A stretch of DNA of 64,000 nt, taken from assembly GCA_030063045.1 (NCBI GenBank), contig JAQSEB010000015.1:1922001-1986000 (forward strand), read 5' to 3'. The position numbers and the translations under genes are program-made. Shown one piece after another: positions 22,076 to 33,800 of the stretch (position 1 is the first letter of the stretch; every line of letters starts with the position of its first letter). The notes under the pieces are model-generated. The model had not been told where the DNA came from, ran no database searches, and worked only from the letters and a program-made list of their open reading frames with translations. This stretch comes from Pratylenchus scribneri (Eukaryota > Nematoda > Chromadorea > Rhabditida > Pratylenchidae).

Positions 22076-22309
22076 GGTACTTGTTAAGTTTGTATCTCCT
22101 TTTTGGGTCACTTTGTAAAAAGTGAAGGGTCCCCCTTTAATATTAGGGTTAGGGTTTGGGTTTAGGATACATTACATCATCCTAATCCAATCCCTAACAT
22201 ATCCCTGAATGACCCCAATCTTAAACCCGATGACCCATAGGGGGGGGGGGGGGGGGGGGGGGGGTGACCAAGCACTTTTCAAAAAGGGGATACAAACTTT
22301 ACAAATACC
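22076..22309. mobile_element. F2 MITE with a long G run
   Basis: Inverted ends resemble F2 (GTACTTGTTAAGTTTGTATC at the left, the complement of GGGATACAAACTTTACAAAT at the right), with GTGAAGGGTCCCCC inside the left end and GGGTTAGGG in the centre. A run of about 24 G residues near 22241-22264 replaces the usual GGGGGGACC junction; it could be real slippage or an assembly fault. Confidence 0.75.
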
Positions 22310-22933
22310 AATATTTCTAATGACAAAATTTCTTAACCACTTACCTAAAATAATTTCAAATCAATTTTTGGTGAGACCCATGATAGGATTTGGAATGAGA
22401 TTTTGAGGATTACATAATTTTCTGTGATTGGGAAATATTCTATAAAGGGCTCATCAATTATTTAAATGCGGATAAATCCACAAACAATCCATTAGCCAAT
22501 AAAATGTTAAATTTATTACATTATTTTAAATATTTTTTATTCATAAATGTTTGAATTTAACGAGAAGTTAAATTCCTATAAACATAGAGAATTTTGACAA
22601 AATATCAAAATTAAATCCAAAACCTTCTAAAACCAAGTTAAACCAATGTTCAAAAAGCCTTGTATTTTTAAAAATATCCATTTCGAGTCTATTAGTATAT
22701 TAAATTTATAAATCTTATTTTTCAATTTAACCAAGGCTTGCATTCATTTAGACAAAATATAACTATATTAAAATTTAATCCATTTTTACGAAATATTAAC
22801 GTGAATAAATTGTTTCAAAATATAAAAATAATTATATTTTAAAAATTAATTATTTAAAAATTAATAATGTAATCATTCCTAATTTTAGAATTCATCAATT
22901 AAATTATCAAAAAGAATTAATTTTCCCCTAAAA

Positions 22934-23861
22934 ATGATCATCCTTAAACGCGTCAACGGCGAGGAACAACCCTTCAATGAGCAATGCCAATTGGATGAGG
23001 TGGCCATGATTTTGACGGGAACGGCACAGAATGTGCGTTTCTTTGCCTCTGATGGCCATGAATTGGACGTAATTTTTATGGAAAATTAAAAATTTAATTT
23101 TTTATAATTTTCGAAAAAATTTGTTACCCTTTAAAGCCATTTTATTAGCCAGGGTAATTGATTTTAGCAATAGTTCAGTAAGAAAGAAAATCAATTTTGG
23201 ATAAGCAATGAATCCCATAAAAATGGCTTGTAATAATTTTTAAAAATCAAAAACCAATTTGTAAAATAAGGCGACTTTTGTCAAAAAATTCTGCTTCATT
23301 ATATATTAAAATCATGCAACTTTTCAAAATGACTAAATTTAAAAAGGTTAAATTTTAGGACAATTTGAACTTTCCAAATATATATAATTTCCCAAATAAA
23401 TTACTTACTTTTTTGAACTATAGATATAGACAAGAAAATAATTTAGACACTTAAATGATCTATAAAGGCAATTAAACGTCCTTGGCCATTTAATTTAGTC
23501 CTAAAATCATGGAATTTTATTCTAAATTTTATTGCCGAAAAATCAACGTTTTTGAGGCCATAAAGCTTATCCAAATCAAGTTTCTCTTTCCTATTTTAAA
23601 TCTAACACTAATTTAAGTCTTAACCAAAAACTAATCCTATTAGTATGATATTTATTGTGATAAATTTATTTGGCCTTAAAAAAAGATTATTTTACAACAC
23701 TAAAAAATTGTGGGTAAATTCCATGATTTTATATCTAAATTAATATTTTCCAATTTTATTTCTTTCTGGAATCTAACAATTTTTTTGTTATTTCGTTTCA
23801 GCTCAACCAATCATTCTCGCAACAAGGCGTCCACAACGATTTGGTTTACGTGAACTTCTAA
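22934..23861 (+). CDS. Small 64-aa protein, possibly ubiquitin-like
   Basis: Two exons, 22934-23068 and 23802-23861, joined in phase 0 by a 733-bp intron with a TTTCAG acceptor, give 64 aa. The start M-I-I-L-K-R-V-N-G-E-E looks like a beta hairpin, L-D-E-V-A-M-I-L-T like a helix, and V-R-F-F-A-S-D-G-H-E-L-D then L-V-Y-V-N-F at the C-terminus like strands. That order and the total length resemble a compact beta-grasp fold such as ubiquitin-like proteins, but there is no Gly-Gly tail and no sequence identity I would rely on. The protein ends in Asn-Phe. A paralogous first exon lies 2.8 kb away on the other strand. No signal peptide is seen. The function is unknown; the fold is an inference to test. 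Confidence 0.7.
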
Positions 23862-25224
23862 ATTAATGATGAAATGGATATCAAATTGATAGAATATACA
23901 TTGGAAGAAAAGATAAAATTAATTACATTTATTTTGCTTAGTTCATAAATTATTTGTGTTTTTAATTTACACATCAATATTCCCAGGATAAAAAAGATGA
24001 AATATTTCATATTGACACATATTAATTTCAATAAATTCTTAAATTATTATTGATAAATTGCCTTTATTTTACTGCTCATTTAATATCCATTATTCTGTGG
24101 AAATGGAAAAATTCTTTGTTACTTTTATTTTATTTGGGTTCTTCTTTCAATTTATGTACATATAGATAGGGTACTTGTTAAATTTACATCCGTTTTTGGG
24201 TCACCTTGGAAAAAGTGATGAAAAGGTGAAAGGTCCCCCCTTTGGTGTTAGGGTTAGGGTTTGGGTTCAGGATACATTTGGATGATTTTTACATTATCCT
24301 AATTCAATTCCTAACATATCCCTGAATGACCCTAACCCTAAACCTGATGACCCATATAGGGGGGACCAAGCACTTTTCTAAAAGGGGATGAAAACTTAAC
24401 AAGTACCTATAGATAGTATATTCATCCGCCACTCCTCCAGTCCGCATTATAACGAAACCACTAAAAGACGAAACCCCGAAAAGACGAAACCCCGACAAAG
24501 AGAAAATGGGACCAAACCTCAAATTCCCGAAAACACAAAAAAGATATAAAAGTACGAAATTTCGACAATAGTAAATTGGACGAAAACGCCGAATAGACGA
24601 AATACCCAAAAAGGGGAAAATGAGACGAAACCTCGAAAATAGAAAATATAATATAATCGAGTTAAAGAATGGTCAAATGATAGGCAATCGATTCGTCTCG
24701 ACCAGCAGCTATATCCGAATTTGGCCAAATCAACCTTCTAAAGAATTATTTTACAAAAATTAATTGGTAAAAATAATAATTATTATATTCTCAATTTTTT
24801 TTTAATTTTAAATGGCCCATAATTTTTTTCTGAATCAATTCATGCAATTTAAATTTTTTCGAGCACGATTTGATAAAATCTATGGATTGATGTTTAAAAA
24901 TAATTTCCCTGATTTACCCATATTTCCCCTATATTGCCTATCAAATTTGTGGGGATTGAATTCATTTTTAGCAATAGGCAATATTTTGAATGATCACATG
25001 AAATTGAATTGATATCGCAAAATCGGCCGAACAGCGAAACCATACATTTTATTGATTAACAAGATGCTGGATTTATTAATATGATTGAAAGGCATTCTAA
25101 ATTGGGTAAAATCAGTTAGAAATATAGTTTATTTTCTTCACCAAAATATTTCATTTCTTTTAAAATTAAATTCATTTAATAAAACAAATCCACCATCACA
25201 ATTTGAAATAGGGTGCCAATTTTT
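23862..25224. other. Spacer with an F2 element and degenerate GACGAAACC repeats
   Basis: No gene is supported. After the F2 copy (24168-24410), a 300-bp stretch (24419-24730) is built from irregular repeats of GACGAAACCCCGAAAA-type words. Minus-strand open frames over it are low complexity. A plus-strand frame from 24812 (66 codons) is short and hydrophobic without support. Confidence 0.45.
24168..24410. mobile_element. F2 MITE
   Basis: Ends GGTACTTGTTAAATTTACAT and its imperfect complement near 24400, with GTGAAAGGTCCCCCC and GGGTTAGGGTTTGGG inside. Arrangement and length match the other F2 copies. It lies 0.3 kb downstream of the small gene ending at 23861. Confidence 0.75.
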
Positions 25225-25575
25225 TTGTCCATAAATTTATGTCCATAAATCAGTTTTTTTGATTATAACTTAGTTCCTAGACCCATAAACCTTATACGCA
25301 TTTTATAGAGTTCATCGAGACGCGTCGATTGATGATGTATTGTTTGTCCCTATTTGATCAAAATTCAAAGTATTAAATCGTTTAAACCATCTTATGATTT
25401 TTGGTCTATTATAATTCTATTAGTTTTGAACCAAATCTCGACAAACTATATATCAATCAACGCGTCTCGATGAGCTCTATAAAATGCGTACAAGGTTTAT
25501 GGGTCTAGTATCTAGCACAAATAAGTATCCAACAAAAATATATTTATCGATAAAAAAAATGTATTTTATGGATAA
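25225..25575. mobile_element. F1 foldback element, copy 2
   Basis: Inverted arms: GAGTTCATCGAGACGCGTCG at the left and CGCGTCTCGATGAGCTC at the right, inside AAACCTTATACGCATTTTAT and its complement. Outer words TGGATAAAA and GTATCCAACAAAAATA are shared with the next copy, so the two are adjacent or nested. Confidence 0.75.
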
Positions 25576-25935
25576 AAGAGGTGCTATGTCATCCTTAATG
25601 GTGTAAATATGGGCGTTTTCGACTTATAATATAATAAATCAGAAAAGGGTTTTAAACCCTACAAACCTTTTACCATTTTGTAGATCTCATTGAGACGCAT
25701 CAAATGGTTTATAATTTGTCATGGTTTTGCCCAAAATTTGAGGGTATTAAACCATTTTTCAAGTTTTTGGTTTTAAACTCTTTTATTTTGGCCAAACCAT
25801 GACAAATTATATACCAATCGATGCGTCTCAATGAGATCTACAAAATGGTATAAGGTTTGTAGGGTCTATAATCTAGCACAAAAAGTTATCCAACAAAAAT
25901 AAATTTATGGATAAAAAAATTTATTTTATGGACAA
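25576..25935. mobile_element. F1 foldback element, copy 3
   Basis: Same internal arms (AGATCTCATTGAGACGCATC and its complement), ACAAACCTTTTACCATTTTG at the left, and an outer end GGTGCTATGTCATCC like copies 4, 6 and 7. Its right end runs to within about 25 bp of the start codon of the Lys-rich secreted protein gene, so the promoter of that gene must overlap or use this element, or lie beyond it. Confidence 0.75.
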
Positions 25936-25957
25936 AAAAAAATTTTATCTTTTAAAT

Positions 25958-26440
25958 ATGCAATTTTCCTCCTCCATTTGTGCCACTTCAACAATTCTCT
26001 TTATTCTATTATTGGCCAACATATTAATTCCGCAACAAATTGAGGCCGGTGGCTCCATCATTTTTGATTGTGAACATTGTGGCGGTCAAGTAACCGTACA
26101 AAAAGAGAAGGGCAATATATACAAGGCAGAAGGGGTCAGCTAAATTATTTTTGACAAAATTATTTAATTATGGAAAATAAGGAAAAGATTGGATTTTTCT
26201 TACATCTAACATAAAAATGTCATTAAAATAGAAGTAACTTTCAAGATTCAACAGGATGATCTAATTGCCGATCACAAAGAGAGATGCGCTAAAAAACAAA
26301 AAGCAAAGAAAGAAGCCAAGGAAAAAGCAAAGAAAGAAGCCAAGGAAAAAGCAAAGAAGGAAGCCAAGGAAAAAGCAAAGAAAGAAGCCAAGGAAAAAGC
26401 AAAGAAGGAAGCTGCTGGCTCTTCCTCAAAAACTAAATAA
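25958..26440 (+). CDS. Small secreted Lys-rich protein with a Cys/His cluster
   Basis: Two exons, 25958-26134 and 26246-26440, in phase 0, give 123 aa. I start at the Met of M-Q-F-S-S-S because upstream in-frame Met codons lie in foldback-element sequence. A signal peptide covers about 1-31 (T-I-L-F-I-L-L-L-A-N-I-L-I, then E-A-G). The mature part holds D-C-E-H-C-G-G and, after the splice, D-H-K-E-R-C. The C-x2-C and H-x3-C pairs, about 30 residues apart, could bind zinc. Next come five exact 8-residue repeats of the K-A-K-K-E-A-K-E type, encoded by a 24-bp repeat and likely a long charged helix, and a Ser/Lys tail. The splice acceptor could also be the next AG, which removes three codons. I recognise no family. 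A short, secreted, Lys-repeat protein fits an effector-like or structural role, but this is inference. Confidence 0.7.
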
Positions 26441-26756
26441 AATATACAAATTGCTTTATTGGATATTGGCATGCTAAAATGAGGCATTCTGCATTGACTA
26501 TCAATTTCAATATTCTTTTCATTTTCTCAAAAATCTATTAAATATATTAATATGTCTTTTTATTGGAGTTTATTTTGTGATTTTCACCAAAAATTCAAAC
26601 TTTTTTCCTCCTTAAATTTTTTATCTCTTCTTTTCATATTTATTCCTGTTAAAAGAACAAATAAAGTAATCACAAAAAGCTTTATTTTTAAATTAATGTA
26701 TTTGTGCTATTTGTAGCACCTTTTTTTTTATTAAGAAGGGAAAAAGTTAAAGGCCC

Positions 26757-27175
26757 GGTGCTAGGTCGATTCCACAATGGTACAATTATGGGCGATTCCA
26801 CAATGGTACAAATATAAAGTTTTTGACTTCTAATAAATCAGAAACTGGTTTTAGACTTCACAAATTTTATACCATTTTGAAGATCTCATCGAGACGCATC
26901 GAATGGTATATAATTTGTCATGGTTTGGCCCAAAAATAAAGAGTTGAACCGTTTAAACCTATATTTTTAAGTTTTTAGTTTAAAACTCTTTAATTTTGGG
27001 CCAAACCATGATAAATTATATACCAATCGATGCGTCTCGATGAGATCTACAAAATGGTATAAGGTTTATATGTTCTAAAACCAGTTTCTGAATTATTAGA
27101 AGCCAAAAACTTTATATTTGTACCATTGTGGAATCGCCCATATTTGTACCGCCCTTTGTCTATTGTGGAATTGAC
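26757..27175. mobile_element. F1 foldback element, copy 4 (most complete)
   Basis: About 420 bp. The left end GGTGCTAGGTCGATTCCACA and the right end TTGTGGAATTGACCCCGTAC flank arms carrying AGATCTCATCGAGACGCATC, AATTTGTCATGGTTTGGCCC and their complements. Short direct words such as CCACAATGGTACAA recur at both ends. It has no coding capacity. Confidence 0.85.
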
Positions 27176-27360
27176 CCCGTACGGAAAGGCCCCCTTTGAG
27201 TCATCAAGATTTGGATTAGGGTTATTCAAGGAAACGCGAGATAATATGATATCTCCTATTCATGAATGACCCTAATGACAACTACCCTGAGACTCAAAGG
27301 TGGACTATTTATTTTTTCCTAGTTGAGCCAAAAAGAGGATACTTAATGGCATAAGTATCT
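27176..27360. mobile_element. F2-like element, abutting an F1 element
   Basis: Degenerate F2 copy. Its left end is missing where it meets F1 copy 4; its right end carries GAGGATACTTAATGGCATAAGTATC. The centre has AGGGTTATTCAAGG and AATGACCCTAAT. The join suggests one element inserted in or beside the other. Confidence 0.5.
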
Positions 27361-27456
27361 AAATAATTAGATCATTTTATCAGATTGAACATTGAGAAAA
27401 TGTTGCCAAAAATGGAAATAAATATATTACAGATGAAAATGAACCAATTAAGATAT

Positions 27457-27741
27457 TTAAAACAATTCAAAAATACTTTCATACAAAGTTTCTATCACAT
27501 TTTTGATTGAATGATTTGATTGTGGAGCGACCAATAAAATCGATTGATTCCCGCCTGAGGAATAAAATGATGATGCGATTGACGCTCGATGGAAAATTAA
27601 CGGCGAGAGAGCAACAATTTTCGGGGATGGAGAATTGTAAAAAGAGAAAAGGGGATTTGCACATTTAATAATATTGGAGTAATAAAACCTTAAAATTGAC
27701 TTTTTTATCGAGTGCATATTTTGATTGAAATTGTGCGACAT
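27457..27741 (-). CDS. Hypothetical short protein, divergent from the SLC1 gene
   Basis: An uninterrupted frame of 94 codons whose ATG at 27741 lies 98 bp from the start of the plus-strand SLC1 gene. The sequence is rich in Ser, Asn and Ile with no clear signal peptide and no motif I know. Shared promoter space would make a divergent pair, but chance is equally possible. Confidence 0.25.
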   Translation of the reverse strand: MSHNFNQNMHSIKKSILRFYYSNIIKCANPLFSFYNSPSPKIVALSPLIFHRASIASSFYSSGGNQSILLVAPQSNHSIKNVIETLYESIFELF

Positions 27742-27838
27742 TTTTATTTTCCAAATATTTCCATTTTTAAATTTTAAAAATTTATCATTGTTTAATAAAA
27801 GGTGAAATAATATTTGTTATTTGAAATTTATCTTTAAA

Positions 27839-30800
27839 ATGGCATTACCCCAATTGATTCGACCGTTGAGAAGGCAATCAAGTAAATGTTTTTTAAATTT
27901 ATTTTTTTTTCTTCAAATAAATTAATTACTTAAAAATTGGAATTGTCAAAAAGTGAACCAAAAAATTATATCAATTCAATGGTAATTTTTTAAATCATTG
28001 CAAATCGATAAATTGCGTCAAGATATATAATTTGATAATGATTTAGCTTTGGGTTTACGGTTTAACCAATTCAGTTTGAACCAAAATCAAAATCGGTTTA
28101 AGCGATTTAATACCCCTTAATTTTGACCAAGCCATTATATAAATTATAAACCTGCTATATATCTTGACGAAATATATCCAATGGCATATTGTTTGTGAAT
28201 ATATTAGGATAAAAACTTAAACATTATTTTTCCTTAATTTTTCGACAGTTAAAATGTAAACAAAAATAATATTAATTTAATTTTATAAAGGCTATCGCCG
28301 ATTTTGGCGCACATTTGCCCTCCTATTTCGTAGCCATTTACTTTTGTCGCTGACAATTTCCTCCGTTTTGGTTGGTTTATTGCTTGGATTTGCCCTTCGT
28401 GGCCTTCAACTCTCCCAAGAATCCGTAAGGCTTATCAATTTTCCAGGTTTCTAAATAATGAACGCTGATTAATTAAATACATTTTTTAAGGAGAAATATT
28501 CATGCAAGTCCTCAAGCTGATGATTTTACCGCTCATATTCTCATCATTGGTTGCCGGTATTTTTTAAAATTATTCGAATTAAACTTAATTTTTATTTGAA
28601 AGGATATAAAATTTAAAAAAATATTTTTTGCCCAAAAATTGTTCAATAAGGCATTAGAGGCATTAAATAATGTGCCAAAATCGGAATTTGTTTCAAAAAT
28701 TAATTAAAAAATAAACTTTTTATGATTTGAAATAATATAATTTCTGATAGAAAATATGATATAAATCCCGAAAATTTTTTTATCATAAAAATTTTTAAAA
28801 ATTTCCCTAAAATGCTCATGCTCATATCAGTAGGATGGAATTTAATAACAATATATTACGATTTGAATAAAAAGGAAAGATCCTTCTCATTAGCTTAAAA
28901 TGGACCTTGGACAATAATTTTAAAATAAAATTTCAAAAAGGAAAAGTCCTTCTAATTAATTAAAGATGGACTTTGGACAATTACAATAAAATAAAATTTA
29001 AAAAAAAAAGAATTCTATTTTCCAAAATTATTCAAAAATATCCTTAAGAAGGAATTTTTAAATGGAAGTAATTTTATTGCATTAATTCTAACTTATTAGT
29101 TTTTCTAATTAAAAATATTAATCAATTTATTTTCCTATTCAGCTCTTGCCCAAATGGATGCTCGAGAATCAGGTCAAATGAGTCTACTCACCGTTGGCTA
29201 TTATGTGATCACAACATTGTTTGCCACATTGGTTTGTGTGCTATTTTCTCAAAAAAATTTACCATTATATTATCAATATTTATTTTTGAAATTTAAATGA
29301 GAATTTTATAAAATTTTTAGGATAATATTTAATTTGGCGTATAAATTATTGAAAATGGCGAAAGCCTATAACGGTTCAATTGTTTGTCCTAGAATCGACA
29401 AACCTTATACCTTTGGATAGAGCTTATCAAACGCATCGAATGGTATATATAATTTGCCGACTTTTGACTAAAAATTAAATTTTAAACTGTTTAAACCTTA
29501 TATGGTTTTTGGTTTAAAAAACTACTTAAAAATTAGTTAGACCTAGACCAAATTGTTATCAAACGATTCATATAGTCGAGATCTATCGAATGGGTATAGG
29601 GTTTTTGGGTTTATAACAAATTTATAAACAGTTATAAACCGTTTTATTCTATTCACCATTTACAATACTCTATTCGCCTTTTCATTACTCTATTCGTCCT
29701 TTTTAATAATTTGTTCGCCATTTTCAATAATCTATTCACCTTTTCAATACTCTATTCGCCATTTTCAATAATCTATTCGCCATTTTAAATATTTACCGAA
29801 TTTTTTATATCAAAAATATAATATTTTTGAGACCATGAAATGTAACAAATATTTCATTTAATAATTATCTCAGTTATTCCCTTTATTGGCTTCTAAAAAT
29901 TCAGAGATTGAATCCTAATAATTCTTTAAAATGGGCTCAAATATTCTCAAAAAAATTTTTTTTAATTCATTAAATTTTTTGATACAGACTGGCGTCGTTC
30001 TCGTTTTGGTCATTCATCCCGGTGATCCGTCCATAAAACAGGATTTAACTTACATGGAAGTTCAACATCATCCAATATCACCGCTGGACACATTTCTCGA
30101 TGTTGTCAGGTGAAAAATGGAGAAAATTTTAAGAATAAATTTATGAAAATTTAAATTCCTTTAAATATAGTGCTATAAGCGCGATATGGGTTGGGTTTTA
30201 TTTTTTAGGATATTTTTATTTTGGTTAATGATGGATTCAACTTTTAAATGGTTGGTTATTTGAGCCCATTCATTAAAAAATGAATAAATTTTGATAATTC
30301 AGAAAGTAAATTATAGAGCAGCGGCTATTTTAGCTATCCAAATTAATTCTATTTTCATTTACAAAAGCGTGTCAAAATTTCAAATTTCCTTACAAAGGCG
30401 CATCAATGGACAAGATTACTTTAGCGCATTTTCTGGAAAAATTACTTTACAAACGGTGCTGTGCCAGCTTCAGCCGGAGCTGGAGCAAAAAATTTTGGGT
30501 AGTCGGAGCGGAGCTGGAGCCCGAGCCGGAGGCAAAAATTTTGAGGGTCGGAATCAGGAACCGGAGCTATAAAATCCGAAAGGCATCACTGTCTACAAAG
30601 GGACAAAATTTCCTTACAAAAGCTCATCATACGGAAATCATCCGGAAAAAATTACTTTACAAAAGCTCATCATACGGAAATCATCCGGAAAAAATTACTT
30701 TACAAAAGCACCTCATACGGAAAACATCCGGAAAAAAATACTTTACAAAAGCTCATCATACGGAAATCATCCGGAAAAAAATACTTTACAAAAGCTCATC

Positions 30801-33800
30801 ATACGGAAATCATCCGGAAAAAATTACTTTACAAAAGCTCATCATACGGAAAACATCCGGAAAAAATTACTTTACAAAAGCACCTCATACGGAAAACATC
30901 CGGAAAAAATTACTTTACAAAAGCTCATCATACGGAAATCATCCGGAAAAAATTTCCTTACAAAAGCTCATCATACGGAAATCATCCGGAAAAAATTACT
31001 TTACAAAAGCTCATCATACGGAAAACATCCGGAAAAAAATTACTTTACAAAAGCTCATCATACGGAAAACATCCGGAAAAAAATTACTTTACAAAAGCTC
31101 ATCATACGGAAATCATCCGGAAAAAATTTCCTTACAAAAGCTCATCATACGGAAATCATCCGGAAAAAATTACTTTACAAAAGCACCTCATACGGAAAAC
31201 ATCCGGAAAAAATTACTTTACAAAAGCTCCTCATACGGAAAACATCCGGAAAAAATTACTTTACAAAAGCTCCTCATACGGAAAACATCCGGAAAAAATT
31301 ACTTAACATAAGCTCCTCATACGGAAAACATCCGGAAAAAATTACTTTACAAAAGCTCCTCATAGGGACAACTTTACAAAAAAATCATCATAGGGACAAA
31401 AATTACTAAAGTTTTGATGTCTAGTCTAACAACTCAATTTCAACCAATTTAAATAAAACTAATATCATAAATATCCAATATTCTGCTCTTTAATGTGAAA
31501 TTAAATTACAAAAATCGTTTCCATTTTTTGTCTTGATATTATATAAATGTTCACGGTATTTTATAATTTTAACTGATATTTATGTAACGATTAATATATG
31601 AATTCTACATTATTCGAGAAAATAATAAATTAATTTTTTTTTCTAAAGGAATATGTTCCCCGAGAATGTTGTGCAAGCCACAATGCAACGAGTGCAGACC
31701 AAATATCATCATTACAATTTGCCACAAGGCAGAAGAGGGCAACAGAAAAAGACGGCAATGCCACCACCGGCGACAGCCGGCGATCCTCAACAAGAAAATG
31801 GGACAATGGGTGATGGAACAGGATATTTGGTCACTGCCGGACAACAACCCCAACAAATTCCATTTCGGAAGAAAATTGAAAATGTGAATGGCATGAACAT
31901 TCTTGGTAAGTGGAAAAAATTTCGGTTGATTTTGGAGTAAAAAAAATACTATCTGCTGACGTACGGGGTCGAGTCCTGAATAGACAAAGGGCAGTGCAAA
32001 TGTGGTCATGTCCTGAATAGTGCAAATGTGGGCGTTTTCGACTCCTAATAAATCAGGAACCAGTTTTAGACCTCACAAACCTTATACCATTTTGTAGATC
32101 TCATCGAGGCGCATCAAATGTTATATAATTTGTCATGATTTGGCCCAAAATTAAAAAAGTTTAAAACAAAAGACCGGAAAAATGGTTTAATACTATTTTA
32201 TTTTGACTAGACCATGACAATTTATATACCAATTGATGCGTCTCGATGAAATCTACAAAATGGTATAAGGTTTGTAGGGTCTAAAACCGGTTCCTGATTT
32301 ATTAGAAGTCGAAAACGCCCACATTTGCACTATTCAGGACATGACCACATTTGCACTATTCAGGAGTTGACATAGCACCTCTGCTGATACTCACATTTAT
32401 ATTGTAAGGGAGTCGCGCATTCAAACCTCTCCCTTATTCAACCCATATTCATGGGACTCCCATTATCTTCCATTCACATCTTAATCCCACTTCTTCTCAT
32501 TCTAATGGCCATATCTCCGCCCCTTGATCGAGGAGAGATGTTTTTCCGAGAACATCATCATTCATTCCATCTTTCCATCTTATTTCCAGACACCAAAAAT
32601 TATCCCGAGGCGAATATCTCATCGCTCAAGAGCGAACAGTCAAGCCAATAAAGATATTCCAAATGAGGATTTGGGAACAAGCAAAGCCCAGGGCCCGGAC
32701 TTTACGCTTTTCCAACGGGTCAATGCCCACATGAAAATTATTTCGCGAATCCGCGACACTTCTGTATGGACGCATTTATGCGTCTATCCAAATGCAATGC
32801 TTCTGTATCAGGGAAGGGGCCGGAACTCAAAAAAATCGGAATCGGAATTGGCCTCGGAATCGGAATTGGAATTTTTTTCGGAAACGGAATCGGAACGGAA
32901 CTCAAACACCGGAATTCCGGCTTTCGGAATCGGAATTCGGAATTTTCAAAAAAATTTTTAACCCATTAAAAAATTGGAAAAAATTCTAAAATTACAAAAA
33001 AGTGAAATTTTTATCCAAAAAATTATATTCAATGTTAAGTTGATAAAGGAACGGAAATTCAGCTCGATTTGCATTCCACCAAGCCGATAGATTCACTTTT
33101 GAATCGGCTCTTCGCCAACGCAAATATTTGTCAAGTTCCTATTAGAAAATAATTTTCTGTTTCAAAAAATGATTGAATGCGAAATGGCTGATCAGTGATT
33201 TTCATTCAATGATATTTAATTAAAATTTTTTTGATTTGCGCTTAATTTTTAATAAAATTTATCAGAATAAAAATAGTTTACTAAGAAAAAAGAAAGAAAT
33301 TGAAAGTAAAAAGGGGATTCGTTTCAATAAATAATCAAAATTTTTTGATGAAATTAGCAAAGGGTCCCCCCTTTGCTTTTTTCGGAATTCGACCACTTTT
33401 TGGAATCGGAACGGAACTCAAACACCGGAATTCCGGCATTCGGAATCGGAATTCCGGCCCCCCTGTTCTGTATGGACGCATTTATGCGTCTATCCAAATG
33501 CAATGCTTCTGTATGGACGCATTTATAATAAATGCAATAATTCTGTACATATTTGTGTACATTTTGTCATAATATTTTTGCATTATTTCAAGCTCCAATG
33601 CCATAATATTGTATATTTGTCGAAATTTCTGGTGCTCTCAATATATGTAGTTCATTATTTTTTAATTTACAAATATTTTAAAATCATCATTGAAGGCATC
33701 ATCGTATTTTGCACCGGTTTTGGCATTGTCATTTCGCAACTTGGCGAAAGGGCACGAATCATCATAGAGTAAGAAATTTTTAATTTTATAGTAAAATACT

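Noticed and set aside
24304..24728. Minus-strand frames of 69 and 101 codons rich in Phe and Arg
   Set aside because: They cover an F2 MITE end and degenerate GACGAAACC repeats.
30406..31311. 301-codon plus-strand frame
   Set aside because: It is the 43-bp array inside an SLC1 intron, and the transporter reads cleanly across it from exon 5 to exon 6.
32524..32989. Frames rich in Gly, Ile and Glu over GGAATCGGAA words
   Set aside because: Low-complexity repeat; all frames stay open because of the words.
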